Assembly: GCA_004026145.2 (NCBI GenBank)
Contig: CP034986.1
Span: 10,465,319 to 10,529,318, forward strand
DNA length: 64,000 nt
Direction of reading: 5' to 3'
Source: Takifugu bimaculatus
Lineage: Eukaryota > Chordata > Actinopteri > Tetraodontiformes > Tetraodontidae
The stretch's first letter is position 1. Each line of letters begins with the position of its first letter. Below, in pieces: positions 1-11,731 of the stretch. The position numbers and the translations under genes were made by a program. Below the pieces are notes generated by a model. The model searched no databases. It was not told where the DNA came from and was given only the letters and a program-made list of their open reading frames with translations.

Positions 1-621
1 CCGAGATGCAGAAAATTCAATTTAAGGAAGGTGAGGAGAGTTAACCGCCGCAACACCAGCACAGGTACCGCTGGCAGGAACAAGCACCAGAAAATGACTA
101 TTTAATCGACAAGAAAGGAAGAAAAGTAAGGAGATATGAAGGAGAAAGTGAGCTAATTCAGCTCCAGCAGCTGCCATCCGCCGCCTTTCAAACACACCCC
201 CAACCATTCTAAATCCTTTAGCTCAATTCCCATCCAGCCACAGAACTTCATACACTCAGACACGCGGGTCTGAACGCCACGTCGGCGCCGAGGCAGCGAG
301 TGCTTCCAGCGATAAGGGAATTTTTTCTGAGTCATGAGCGAGTTTCCGCTGAAGCTTTCAGCAACGGGAGAAAGGAGAACTGTCAGGCTACGACGTGCAG
401 CCGCTCAAAGCTCGCCGCGTGGATTTCAGCGGCGCCGGCATCTGTATTTAGCCCTTCCAGCTGTTTCTAAAACTCCGCCATCCATCATCTTCAGCGGGGA
501 GGTGAGCTGAGGTCGCCCCACTTTCTTCAAGGTGAAGCTCAAATCCGATGGAATCTGGCCCCAGTCTGTGGATTTATCCACTTTAAATGGACGCAAACCG
601 AATGGCGGGAGGTCAACAGAT

Positions 622-664
622 GCTAGCATCTTACCTTCAGCTAGCATCTTACCTTCAGCTAGCA
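622..664. repeat. 18-bp tandem repeat, 2.4 copies
   Basis: The unit GCTAGCATCTTACCTTCA occurs twice without change, followed by the first seven bases of a third copy. It contains the GCTAGC word that is common throughout the window. On the minus strand it gives a six-residue repeat in a short open frame that I do not consider a gene. Confidence 0.85.
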
Positions 665-1273
665 AAGCCACTCCCTGTTGGCATCAAGAGATGTTCCTGT
701 AGTTCACCTGTGGTCCTTCATTCGTCTTCTGGGGTCCTCTGAGACAAACAAACACGAGAACGTAGTTAAATGTGGAGATTTTGAGACGCTACCGGCATCG
801 ACGTGCTAACCATCACCTCACAACCTGCAACAATTAACCTTTCAGCTCATGCTAGCATGCCCTCAAGGCTGTGCCAAAACACGCACTAAAATTATCGTAG
901 GTTTTATGCACGAGGATTTCTTCGGAACGGTCTCGTGTCATTTCGATTTCTGTTTCTGAAAAGGAAGAAAAAGAACTCGAAAACTTAAGAAATAAAAAGA
1001 ATTAAACACGCGGCAGCTCTTCTTTTTTCTCCCCTTATCTCCTCCTCTCACCTTTCCCGCTCTCTCTGCATCAACACATCCATCTCCCGACCACCGAGCG
1101 ACACGTGCGTGTGGACAAGAACTTGTCCTGCAGCGGTACAAAGAACTATTTAAATCACTTGCTGTCAGGAGGTGTTGCTATCGCACCAAAAATGTCAGCT
1201 TTGGACGGCCGCGCGTAACCCAGCGCCGCTCTCGGTAATGCAACAATTAATATGGACGAGCAGAAGCCCAGGT

Positions 1274-1306
1274 TGTGTGTGTGTGTGTGTGCATGTGTGT
1301 GTGTGT
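1274..1306. repeat. (TG)n microsatellite
   Basis: About 33 bases of TG repeat interrupted once by CATG. This is a typical fish dinucleotide repeat with no sign of function. Confidence 0.9.
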
Positions 1307-1866
1307 CAGCGACGCCTTCCTGTCTCCTCTCCGTGATGGATCCTGCCTGGTTCTGATAGGGATGGCTGCCTTTCTAGGCCAGGCCGCTTTGCTTTGACAC
1401 CTTCAGATTTCTGCAGCGATTTCTGGGCTCCCTGTCGAGTAAATACTGAATGTTCTTTCATGCCAGCAGCAACGGCTAAAAGCTCCTTTTAACCGTTTAA
1501 AAACACCACCAACTCTGTTGTTTTTATTCAAACGACAGCAAATCAGAACAAGGTTAAATTAGCTCTATTTGACTCGCGTTAGTCAAGTGTCCCAATTAGA
1601 CCGTCTGAAAGTTTTGAAGCTTCCGGTTCTGCTTCAGCTGCAACCTTTGAAGCCCAAGTGCACCATGGGAGGTTTGTTTTAGGAGGGAAAAAATAAAGGG
1701 CCCCCGCGGTGACCCTGCCGTAACGAGAGAGAGGGCGAGGACGGCGGGGCCGCCCGGGCCGGGTGGCGCCTCAGCCCCCATCTGCCAATCAGCTGCTGGA
1801 GAAGAGAAGACGGGGGGAAGAAAAGGGAAGAGAACAAGAGGAGTGCGGGGCGAACGAGATGCCCCC

Positions 1867-1889
1867 GGGGGTGGGGGGGGGGGGGGGGG
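1867..1889. repeat. G homopolymer run
   Basis: A run of G interrupted by one T, in a G+C-rich flank. It could form a G-quadruplex, and the exact length of such runs is unreliable in assemblies. Similar G or C runs occur near 18705, 26467, 27867, 31876 and 56680. Confidence 0.8.
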
Positions 1890-2034
1890 CGGCTTAGCCC
1901 TTCCCTTTACAAAACTTCCAAAACTTCTATGCGTAACGGGTGCCGACAGATGGGGGTAGAGGTGATGCTGGCTCCGGGGGAGGGGTTCTGTTTGGCCGAC
2001 AACGCGGCGCTGTCATCATCCTGCCACGTCACCT

Positions 2035-2058
2035 GTGCACAACGTGCACAACGTGCAC
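2035..2058. repeat. 9-bp tandem repeat GTGCACAAC
   Basis: Two exact copies of GTGCACAAC are followed by GTGCACGGG. GTGCAC is itself a palindrome, so three evenly spaced palindromic hexamers result. No function is evident. Confidence 0.8.
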
Positions 2059-2358
2059 GGGCCTGACTTTCAACAGCAGAACGTTAATGATGCCCCCTCA
2101 CAACAGGGACGGGATAAAGCCCTTCTGACAAAGGCCTGGATGGCTGTTAGAGGATTAGCTCCTCGGCGTACCTGTTCTCCCTCTGCTCCCGCTCGCCCCT
2201 CCTCACTCCGCTGCTACTTGAGTTGCGAGCCCTCATCCGAGGTCCTCGTCCGGCCCCCCCCCACGTACGCGCTCGCTTTCTCCGCGTCCCAGATTCCTGC
2301 AGGAGAAGCGAGACACAGCTCCGATCATTACTGAGAAACCCATCCAGCCGCCCCTGCT

Positions 2359-2760
2359 ATGGTCAACGAGGTGGTGCAATCCAATTTTTTCGAAGGCCCA
2401 CAAGGAAGCAGGAATCCAAATGGGGAAAATGGAAGAGTAAATAAGACAGGGGGGTGGAGGCTGATGCTTCTCTGGCTGAAAGAAATTGTTTTTGAAGCCG
2501 GGCAAACACAATATGAGTGGGAACTTTTTGAAAATATAATGAGATATATACTCTGCCGGCGCGTGTTTTTATTGTGCATGTGGAGAGAGGGGAATAGGAA
2601 AATAGAGGACTGTCAACAAAATAAGTGGGTTAGCGGATTAGAAAGTGCATTTGCGGTGGGCTACCTTTTAGCATGGCAGCTCTGGCCAATCTTTGGGAAG
2701 GGATGATAAATATCAGCTGGCAGGAGCCTGTGTTCTGAATATTTGGATTATATAGACCAA
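2359..2760. other. Possible conserved non-coding element
   Basis: This block is more A+T-rich than its G+C-rich flanks, has no simple repeats and contains an open frame of 115 codons on the plus strand that resembles no protein I know. The texture, long unique sequence with motifs such as GATAAATATCAGCTGG, is what a conserved enhancer near a developmental regulator often looks like. dmrta1 lies about 2 kb away. This is inference from appearance only. Confidence 0.2.
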
Positions 2761-2867
2761 ATCTGCCGTTTTCCTCCTCCATCCTCTGGATGCACCATTT
2801 CCAGCATAATGAGGTTGTTGGAGCAGGTTTCTGTTCGCCGCCATCTTTTCAACATCGCAGTCACACG

Positions 2868-2881
2868 ATGCCCCCTAGTGG
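2868..2881 (-). promoter_or_regulatory. CTCF-like motif
   Basis: The minus strand reads CCACTAGGGGGCAT, which fits the vertebrate CTCF core CCASYAGRKGGC exactly over its 12 positions. Binding is not shown by sequence alone. A second match on the same strand lies about 1.1 kb to the right. Confidence 0.5.
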
Positions 2882-3948
2882 CGCGCTGAAGAACTCCGAC
2901 TTAACTTTTTTTAAACTTTGTCTTTTGAGATAATGTCCGCTAAATATGCGCTTTCAGCTTTGCGGCCATGAACGCCATTATCTGACAAAAAGCTTTGTGC
3001 ACATTATGGATGTGATTTTATTTCATTATGACAAATATTAGAGGAAATAATACTGCGTGTTAGATGCCGCAGCATCGGTCCATGTTAGCTAACGGAGAGG
3101 CTAGCTGAGCGTTTAACCGAGTCCAAACCACCACGGCAGACGTTCAAAACAGGCAATCTCACGATAAATTTACTGATAACATTATTGATTATGAGAACCA
3201 TTTTGTTGCAGTGAGCAACAAATACCGGGTAATTTTGTCGTATTGGCTAATGCTAAAGCTGCAGCAGCTACAGAAACTGCTGTTGTGGATGCGAATCCTG
3301 AACATAACTGTCATAAATGTGTCGTGGGTGCTTCAGACACACAAATTTGTGACTTATTTTCGCGGATTGAACCGAACAGCCAGGAGCGGACAGGAAACCT
3401 GTTGCATCTTTTTTATTAAGAAATATTACGAATCTTTTTTTTTTTTTTGCCTGAAACCAACCAACTAAAAAACAGAGACGACAACAACTATTCTTATTTC
3501 AATATGAATTCTGCTCTTTCGTAGACTTTACTATTATATTATGTCCACGTGCTTTATTAGCCACGTGCTTTATTGTCCAACGTGCTTTTTGTTGTATTTT
3601 TTCCCTCATCTATCCATTTGCTCTGAAAGAAAAGCAGACCGAAGCCCTTCGAAATGAAAATAACTTGTTTTCCTCCCGCTGGAGCTGGTCTCTGGACCCC
3701 ACAGATGGTCCGAGGGTCGCCCTCCGCAGTAAGGCAGAAATGTGTTTGTCTCGCTGTAAAACCGTCTGGAACATGCAATCTGTTTTAAAATATGTCAGAG
3801 TGAAGTTACACAAAACTACACTGACAATCCCTGACTTGCTATTTTAGGTGGCCGGAGTTTGACTGGATTTGGATGCTTTTGCAGGGGTTTTATCACACTG
3901 ACGATGACAGGAGAGGCATCTGGTCTACGGTCCCGCGCCTGTGATCTG

Positions 3949-3962
3949 GCGCCATCTAGTGG
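3949..3962 (-). promoter_or_regulatory. CTCF-like motif
   Basis: The minus strand reads CCACTAGATGGCGC, a full match to the CTCF core CCASYAGRKGGCRS. It lies about 950 bases beyond the stop codon of dmrta1 and has the same orientation as the match at 2868. Confidence 0.55.
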
Positions 3963-4700
3963 CGGTGAATTCAACTGCAGGAACTTTCGCACAACTTTTT
4001 CAACTACTGCATCCAAGTGTTTCCAAACTTTGCAGTTCACTTTAGAGAGCTGCTAGAGTAGAAACTATGGTAGATGGAGAGGAAAGCACTCCTCCCATGT
4101 AAATATGGTAGTTTTAAGTTAATTAAAGCGTTGCTGATGTCTCGTTTGAAGTAATTTTGCTGTTCACTTTCGTACACGGTCATGACTGGTTTATGCTTTT
4201 TCATTTTTGTCAATGTTTCTTGAGGTTAATGATCAGAGTTATTGTTGCAGAATAATGCTGGAATAATGACAAACCCTTCTCAGGTGTTCACCTGTTCAGA
4301 TGGGACAACTTGACCAAGTTCTTCAGAAACTTATTCCTGCTGAACTGTTTGATTAATACAGAGTAATAAAAAGATTTTGTTTTGTTTTCTTTCTTTTTTT
4401 GTGAATCGCCTGCCGCATCAATAAATATTACAACACACATTTACGTAGAGTAAGAGTCACTCCAGGGAAAAACTATATTCATCACTTTGATTACTCTTAG
4501 CAACCTTGAAATTTAAGGGGGGAAATGTCTTCCCCGACCCAACAAACAAACAAACAAACAAAAAGCCCACTGAAAACGTTTTAAATAGTTCAACGTGGTT
4601 TAAATGCCTTACCTCCACGCTGCCTGACCACTTCCTGAAACACAAGGTCACGTGGGTCCGCAAAGGATTTCTATTGGCTGTTTTCAAAACGCACATGGCT

Positions 4701-4778
<78 letters not shown>
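4701..4778. repeat. (GATA)n microsatellite
   Basis: About nineteen uninterrupted GATA units. It ends 20 bases from the dmrta1 polyA signal, so it lies at or just past the 3' end of that transcript. Pure arrays of this length are usually polymorphic. Confidence 0.97.
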
Positions 4779-4797
4779 GTTGCTGTTTTAAAATCGA

Positions 4798-4803
4798 TTT
4801 ATT
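4798..4803 (-). terminator. dmrta1 polyadenylation signal
   Basis: The minus strand carries AATAAA 106 bases after the dmrta1 stop codon. Cleavage would be expected 10-30 bases further on, against the edge of the GATA repeat. This would give a short 3' UTR of roughly 130 bases. Confidence 0.55.
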
Positions 4804-4908
4804 AACAATAAGTAAGCAATATTTACATCATTTACACTGTCCAGCTTTCTGCGACACGACTGTATGGTCGCATTTCATCTACATTTTCTCTTTCTGATTT
4901 GTATTTAG

Positions 4909-6229
4909 TCACTTGTCGCTGTTGAGTCTGGTGTAAAGACCTGTACTACATAGTGCCTCCTTGCTCTGAAGGTAAGAAAAATCTCGGATCATCCCCGGGA
5001 AGGAGTATGAGTCCAGCGGCGGACGCAGGGGAAACATTGGCATCAGTCCGGATGTCATGTATGGAGATATAAACCCCGCCATCCCACCGCTGGAGGAGGA
5101 GTAGGTCAGGCGCAGGGGGCTGACCCCCAGACGAGGGCTGAGCCCGTACAGACCCTCTCCAACAGGGGCCGCCGGTGGCAGGTGGAGCGGGGAGAAGGCA
5201 GATTTGGTCCCGAGAGCACCGATTGCTCCGGGCATCCCGGCAGAAGACCCGAGGGCACCGGACTGAGTAGCCTGGGCCAAGTTCTCCGAGTCGATCTTGT
5301 GATCTTTGGAGCTCATCAGGAGATCGATGGATCTGACAACGTCACCTCTGCACGTTCTCACCATCGACTCGAGGGTGTCGCGTTTGTGATGAGGAAAGAT
5401 CTTGGCCATGATGTCTGTGGGGTCCCGGTCCCGGCGAGAGAAGTCTCGGGGTTTCTCCGTCTCGCTGCCGGACTCCGGGTCCGTGGAGGGGGAGCAGCGG
5501 GGACTCTCCGTCGGGTTAAACGGCGGGGACGGGCTTGCGCTCTCGTCACTGGACAAGACGGGCCCTGTCCCTGTTCGGGGACAGGGCCGTCTTCTCGGTT
5601 GAAGAGGACAGGTTGGCCGCAAAGATGGGCCGACCTAATAATCCGTTATAAAAGTTGTATTTGCCGCATTTATCATCTAGAAATAAAAAAAAAGTGGTTT
5701 AAAGTCGCGCGTAAAATGTTTCCAATGTTCCGCGTGATAACGTCTGTATAAAAGTTAGTGATAACTGTTTTCCTTTCTTACCGTCTTTTGGATTTTCTGC
5801 TCCAAACCCCTCAAAACTCGGAGGTGCGGGAGCGTGGCTGGTCGCCGTGGACGCCCCGTGTCCGACGGGAGAACCCTGCGGGTTCCCTGCGTCCGGCTGC
5901 GGGTACAGGAGGCGCAGCTCCCGGGCCTCGCTCTCCTCCTGGGCCTGCTGCCTCCTGAGCGCCACCTGCGCGGCCATCACCCGCTGCCTCTCCGCTATCA
6001 GGGTGCACTTGGCGCACACGCAGTCCCTCCAGCGGCAGAAGCGCTTGTGGCCTTTGAGCGCGGAGACCACGCCATGGTTCCTGCACCTGGCGCACTTCGG
6101 GGTGCGCGGGTATCCTCTCTCCAGCGCGGGGCTGCAGGCTCGGAGAAAGAGAGGCGGCGGGCGCATGATGGACGCGGGCACCTGCAAACTGTGCCCGGGG
6201 AGGCCGAGCGGTCTGATCCTGCCGTCCAT
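4909..6229 (-). CDS. dmrta1: DM-domain transcription factor DMRTA1 (Dmrt4), with an apparent 1-bp frameshift
   Basis: This gene encodes a nuclear DNA-binding regulator of the doublesex/mab-3 family. Exon 1 is 6229-5782 and exon 2 is 5676-4909, joined in phase 1 by a GTAAG donor and a TTTCTAG acceptor. The DM domain lies at about residues 41-90, with zinc ligands C46, C49, H61, C65, C70, C72 and C75 visible in [20 protein letters not shown] and the following segment. The DMA domain is at about residues 234-273 ([20 protein letters not shown]). [10 protein letters not shown] and the N-terminal LQVPAS...LFLRA motif fit DMRTA1 better than DMRTA2 or DMRT3. The C-terminal [13 protein letters not shown] also matches. 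The frame entering exon 2 hits a stop near 5550, while the DMA-domain frame starts one base off. The break falls inside an inverted repeat at 5555-5593; without the extra base the product would be 404 residues. It may be an assembly error. Confidence 0.93.
5555..5593. repeat. Imperfect inverted repeat in dmrta1 exon 2
   Basis: The arm AAGACGGGCCCTGTCCC at 5555-5571 is complementary to GGGACAGGGCCGTCTT at 5578-5593, separated by six bases. The only mismatch is one extra G/C in the first arm (GGG against GG). That extra base has the right position and sign to cause the dmrta1 reading-frame break. The hairpin would be very stable, and such structures cause sequencing and replication indels. Confidence 0.85.
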
Positions 6230-6442
6230 CCTCCTGGAGAAAGGCGCAAATACCCAATCAGCTGGTCCGGAGCAGCTTTAAAACGCAGCCTCGTGCGGTT
6301 CTGTGTCTTGTGCCGCTGGCACTCACGCCCTGCGCGCCTTAAGTGTCTCCTCAGGTGGTTGGACGTGAAATCCAACACCCCGGTCACACCCCTTTCCGCT
6401 GCAGCCTCTTAATGCGCGATCATGTTTATTTGTATCCCGCCC

Positions 6443-6458
6443 GATTAGCGGCCTAATC
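6443..6458. promoter_or_regulatory. Palindromic pair of CTAATC homeodomain-type sites
   Basis: GATTAG at 6443-6448 and CTAATC at 6453-6458 form an inverted pair four bases apart, about 215 bases upstream of the dmrta1 start codon. TAATC cores are bound by K50 homeodomains of the OTX/PITX/GSC type. The position in the proximal promoter is suggestive; binding is not demonstrated. Confidence 0.35.
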
Positions 6459-9400
6459 TGATGCAACCGAGCCCGTTTGTGCAGCTGGAGCGGAGCTCTG
6501 CCAACACTCCTGTGAACTTTGCTTCTCCTGACATGACATGTAACATCGGAAGCATCTCTCTTTCAATCGCTCCCATTTGTTCTGGCGGTTTATCTCCAAT
6601 AAGCATCCTCAAAAGTGAAATCTGGACTATTTTGCTGTCAGTTTTGGGGTTTTCTGTTTGTTTTTTTACAATGTGCACAAAATATGTAATCACATTTTTT
6701 AAGTCACCTGTTGCTAATAATTTTGCCTTTTTTTTAGGTTTTTATTAGTGGGAAAAAACGTGGAAGACTCATTTTGACACAGAATTGATCAAAAAAAACC
6801 AAAAAAAACGGGTGGAGTTTACAACATCGCCAGTCCGAAAAAACTTGTTGCCTGGGGTCAGCTCACACAAAGACCTCTTTAAGTTGCCCATGTGCGACGA
6901 ATAATCGCCATTTTAAACACAACAATGGGCCTATTAACCACAAAAGCAAGTGGCAATTATGTACCTGGTTATTCTGTTCAACAGCTTAAATGGACAAAAG
7001 GGCCCATCTGTCAATAAACACCCTGCGAGATTTGTTGAAATCACACCTTGTCACATGTTTCATTCACCTCTCCTCAGTCCGGGGCCGGATCCGGTTACAC
7101 GCGGCAGATTGCCTTACCGTTATGGGAAACAACAGTTTGAACAGAATGTGTCAAACAACGGTCGTCGAGGGAGACGCATAACTCAAATCATTGTGTGCAT
7201 AAATTGTCTGCGTCCTGTCAGAATATGGTTGTCATAGCTCGACAGATGCATGCCAACATCAATTAAATGGCACATTTTCTAACACTGTTTGTTTGCTAGC
7301 TGTAGCTCCTTGGCCAGCACAGGCTAATATTAGCTGAAAACTGCTAGCAAACTGTTTTCAGGAACTCCGCTGCTTGAATCAAGGTCTAAATTTAGCCACA
7401 GGCCGTCCTGCCCGCTAGAAAAAAAAACGCTATAAGCTTGCCAACGTTTCCAAGAACTTCGCAAATGTTGGGTTAGCTGCAGTGCTAAGCATAAAAAAAA
7501 TATCTCAACACGAGAGAAAAAAGAGGTTTCAATCGTGACAACAGAAAATCAGAAAGGCGCCCTTTCAGGTGGCGAAAACGTCCCCGCATTCGCACCCCCT
7601 ACTGGCTGCGGGAGGTATAGCAGAGATAGTTTCGACCCTTCTAAAAACAGAGTCGATTTTTTTTTTTTTAATTGTTATTATTTTAGCTTCCCCAGTGGTT
7701 AAGTGCTGGATCTTATCAGCAACATACGTGCACACCTGCCTCATTACAGTAAAAAAGCAAACACGCAGAAATCTGTTGTGGGTGTGCAGCCATTTTGTCG
7801 TAACAAAAAACCATCCAGATAATCCAAAAGTGAGGCCCTGCCGTTCGCAGAAAGATGTTCCACACAGTTATGCGCGGATGCGGGTGCGAGTGCAGGACTT
7901 TGCTGCAGATAATAAATGCATCCATCAACAACGCTGCTGTAAACACGACCAAACGCCAGCGACGCGCACAGCCTTTATCGCATCATCCACCGTGAAATGG
8001 AATTTGGGGTTTGGAAGTTTATCCAGGTTGATTTCACCTGGTTGTTCAGACCTTTCTGCTGGCCGATGTGGAGCCATTTTTCTCGCAGCGGCGGTTGCCT
8101 GGAAACAGCGTTGCCGCGGTTTTGTGCAGAAAAGTCGTCCCAATTAGCCTCTGAGAACTGGATTATGGTCTTTTGCCGTTGTCTTCTGCATCAGTTTCAC
8201 CTCCTTATAAGGTCGTTTCAACCGGTTTGTGTCGCTCTCCCGTCTGATCCTATCAAACTTACACAATAACTCACACTCGCTGCACAATTCCGCCGTTTGT
8301 ACCGACGAGCTACAAACTCGTCAGGGCTGAGTGCAGCTCGAGTAAATACGGCCAGACAGCGTCTTAATTGTGCCCTGAGCAGATCTGCTCATGTCAGAGC
8401 GGGTGTTTTAGTGGCAGCCGTGCACAGGGTCTTATCTGAGCCAAGGTGGCTGCTAATCTGCTGTGAAATCTCACACAACCAGATTATGTCTGTCCAAAAA
8501 AATAAAAGACACGTTGGGGGTGCGGGAGGTAGGAGGTGGGGGTATTGAGGTTCATCAGTAAATCTGCCTGGACAGCTCAAATGTGGATGGTGTCCCTGCT
8601 TAAACTTGTTTATTGATCATTAAAGCTCCTTTTTAGTCAGGCTACTGAGGGACGCAAAATTGATGGAAGCCTCTTTAAAGTTGCGACTCTGTCCGTGCAT
8701 TGATGCACAAAAGTCCCGCACTCGGGTTACAACAGATTTCTCCCGTTCTTTCTCTCAGCGCGTGAATCGTCTTGACCTTCGGAGTGTTTGCCCTCTCATC
8801 TGTCGCTTCACGCCCTTGTCATTCAAGTGCCGCGGAGTTGGCCCCGCCCCATTAGCGACGGCGGAATGACCACCAGCGTGGGCTGTCAGGCCGGGCTCGG
8901 TTGCCCTTTGTTTTTCACGTTTAGCCGTTTCGATTTTCTTTCAGGTGAATTCTGTTGGCCCACGAACTGTTGCAATCAAGCTAGCTAGCTCTACAGTATG
9001 AGTGGATGGAGGCCGTAAGCTAACAGCGACTCCGAGACAATGGTAATGATGCTAACGGCCTTGTTTTCACTCTGCTGCGCTAATTGCCTTTAGCAGAAGT
9101 TGAGCACTTTCTTACGTTGCTGCTCACTTTATTGAAAATGTCTCACAGTCCTGCTGCCATCTGAAACACGATGATTGCGCCGTTGTTCGCAGTCGAGTGT
9201 GGGGATAATTACATAGCAACGCATGAACGGGGTGACTGGATGGGCCACTCACGCGCACACCTGTGCACGTGAATTCTGAAGACAATAGCTTCACCTCCGA
9301 TTGCTTGTCTTTCTGGTGGACTCTGCATCCCGCTATCTTCTGCCATCTTTCTGTCTTCTTTTTATTATTCCTCCATTTCCTCCCCCCCCCCCACCTTTAC

Positions 9401-9537
9401 TGGTGGTCTGAGCCTGGTAGGTATCCATCAGGGCCCCTCACTTAGCCCGGTAATGCTTCAGCGCCGGCGAACAATGGTGGTCGAGAGAGAGCCAAGTTTG
9501 CTTATGAGCACTGGGCATGGATGTGCATGTACGCGCA

Positions 9538-9542
<5 letters not shown>

Positions 9543-9584
<42 letters not shown>
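9543..9584. repeat. (GT)n microsatellite
   Basis: An uninterrupted run of about 21 GT units. A second, longer run starts 112 bases to the right, making a compound polymorphic locus. Confidence 0.95.
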
Positions 9585-9586
<2 letters not shown>

Positions 9587-9694
9587 ACCCCTGTGTACCT
9601 GTTTTAATCATGCATATTACATCTGCATCAACATTGTGCATTTATAAGGAAATGCAGGTCCATTTTTACATCGTGGCTGATTGGGTTTAACAGA

Positions 9695-9696
<2 letters not shown>

Positions 9697-9765
<69 letters not shown>
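9697..9765. repeat. (TG)n microsatellite
   Basis: An uninterrupted run of about 34 TG units, the longest dinucleotide repeat in the window. Alternating purine-pyrimidine DNA of this length can adopt Z-DNA. Confidence 0.96.
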
Positions 9766-9766
<1 letters not shown>

Positions 9767-11039
9767 AGTAAGAGCTGGGAAGGTTCTGGTTAGGTGCATG
9801 TGAATGCAGCCTCTGCTATCTAAACAGGCTAAGCTTGAACCCTGGGAGTTTCCTTCATCTGTTTGTTTCCTGTCAGAGAAGCATCTTAATTTAACGATAC
9901 ACTTGCTAAACGAGCGTTGCGATGTAACAATGCATAACTCTGTGGTAGATGAGCACCACCCCCCCCCCCCACTTCCCCCGGGGAGGATGGCAAGAATCAG
10001 GTATTTCAGGTGTGTTGGGTTTTTACAGAAGTGACAGTTGACAGATGCGACACGATGTGCTAACGATAGCCGCTAACATGGGAGGAAGCGCACAAATGAA
10101 TCTTTAAGGTCACCAGAAAGGAAGAAACATTAACAATTCCCAATGTGAGGTTTTATACTAGCAAATGTGCATTTCCAGAGGTGTGGGTGCAGCGATCACT
10201 ACGGATTAGACGCTTTATTTGTGGTTTAGCCTCCAATGAAAGGGAGATTTCCTCTCCCCATTCTCACTTCATCAAACACCCGGACCACCAAAGTGTTGTT
10301 TGCGGGGAGTAAAAGGATCCGTCGGCACCCCGATGGATTCTGCTTCAGTTCTGTTTGCTGAGGAGCTTGAATCCACCTGAGGGTCCTCAGACCCGACAGG
10401 CCTGGAAAATAATCTTAGAGTGCCGAAACAAATCTGGAGGGATGGAACCAAAAAGGCTGCTTCCACTATTTTAGCGTATGTTGATGACGCCATCATATAC
10501 CAATAAATCCAGCCGCGCCACAGTTAGCTCTGGGTTGCTATGCTAAACCAAGGCGCCAAAGTATCGATTCGACTGAAACCTCCAACATTAAACACTTTCG
10601 GTCCCCACAAAGCTACAGAAGTCTGTGAAAGCCAAAATGCAAAACGAGGACAAAGTTAGCCGAAGCGTAAAGAAGAAGGCGAGTGTGCTATCAGAGGAGC
10701 CGCGGGAGAGGCATCGGCGCCGCGCATCTCTGCCGGGGTGTTATGGGAAAAGATTCCAGGCTTTGAGTCAGAGACAATAACAGCTTAGAGATGATTAAAC
10801 TACCTTGGCGATAAGACGTAAATCAGATATGAGTCGCTACTGAGTTTAGAAAACACGAGTCCTTCAGAGAAACAGCGGTTTTGGTGATTCAAGACATGCA
10901 GGTTCTATCAATCCGATCACATCCCGGGAGATGATCGGAATTATCTGCTCGTCTGACTCCTCCACAGCTGCTTCGGGAAAAATGGTTGCGAAACGACAGA
11001 ATCTGATTTAAACTGAGATTTAACAAGATTGAGATTTAT

Positions 11040-11078
11040 TTCAATTCAAATCATCTTCATTTATATAGTGTCTGTTAT
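11040..11078 (+). repeat. Fragment of a teleost interspersed repeat
   Basis: The segment around TCATCTTCATTTATATAGTG matches a second copy at 21766-21800 (CAATCTTTATTTATATAGCG) over about 35 bases. The core 'ctttatttatatagcg' is, from memory, a very common interspersed repeat motif in teleost genomes. The element boundaries and class are not visible here. Confidence 0.5.
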
Positions 11079-11700
11079 TAGCAACTAACCTTCACGTGTA
11101 CGACCACGTGTTCAGGCATAAATCACCATAAATCCCCAACAAGGGGTTGAGGTGATGCATTTGAGGAACCACAAGAGCAGTTTTCAAAGTCCCCCACACG
11201 TGTAATTCATATCACGGCCACTAGGGGAGGGGGGCTTTACATAAGCCGACATTTACTGCCCGAAAACTCTCATTACCTAGATTTTTGTGGGTCATTTAAA
11301 GCAACCTCACCTACGACATCTTAAATAATCCTAAGCTATGCTTCCACACCTGCACTGCTCTCGGAAGGCGTCCCAAAGCTAGCCTGTTTTTTTTCTCCCT
11401 TCTCCTCACGGTTTGGAATCAGTGACATTTCGACAAAGCTGCTGCTCCTGAAGATGTGGCACTGTGGTGCACACGGCCTGACACCTGGGACGGTTCAAAG
11501 CCCGTACCGAACCCCAGCCCGGCGGGCGCTGATACCTGCGCTCAGATAACGCCGCACACTGCAGTCTATTCACAGCTATAGAGTGCAAAATGCTGGCTGC
11601 ATGCAGATGAAGGCAGATAACAGCAGAAGAAGAGAAAATAAAGCGCTGACCACAGGTGTGAACAAAGCACCTTCTCCAAAAACATCGACGCGGAGTGGGG

Positions 11701-11731
11701 GAAGCTTTGGGGAAGCTTTGGGGAAGCTTTT
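11701..11731. repeat. 11-bp tandem repeat GAAGCTTTGGG
   Basis: Two exact copies are followed by a third lacking the last two bases. No function is evident. Confidence 0.85.

Larger units (their letters stand above)
1..4780. other. Gene-free region downstream of dmrta1
   Basis: I see no exon with conserved protein similarity and good splice sites here. The open frames are short and unlike known families. The stretch holds a TG microsatellite, a G run, two short tandem repeats, two CTCF-like motifs, a possible conserved non-coding block near 2.36-2.76 kb and a GATA microsatellite at its right end. Those are listed separately. The rest looks like unique intergenic DNA. Confidence 0.7.

Noticed and set aside
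5182..5751. 189-codon open frame on the plus strand opposite dmrta1
   Set aside because: It is the antisense shadow of the G+C-rich dmrta1 exon 2.
7569..8147. 192-codon open frame between dmrta1 and fabp2
   Set aside because: Composition is unlike a protein family, it includes homopolymer-derived residues, and other frames are open in the same region.
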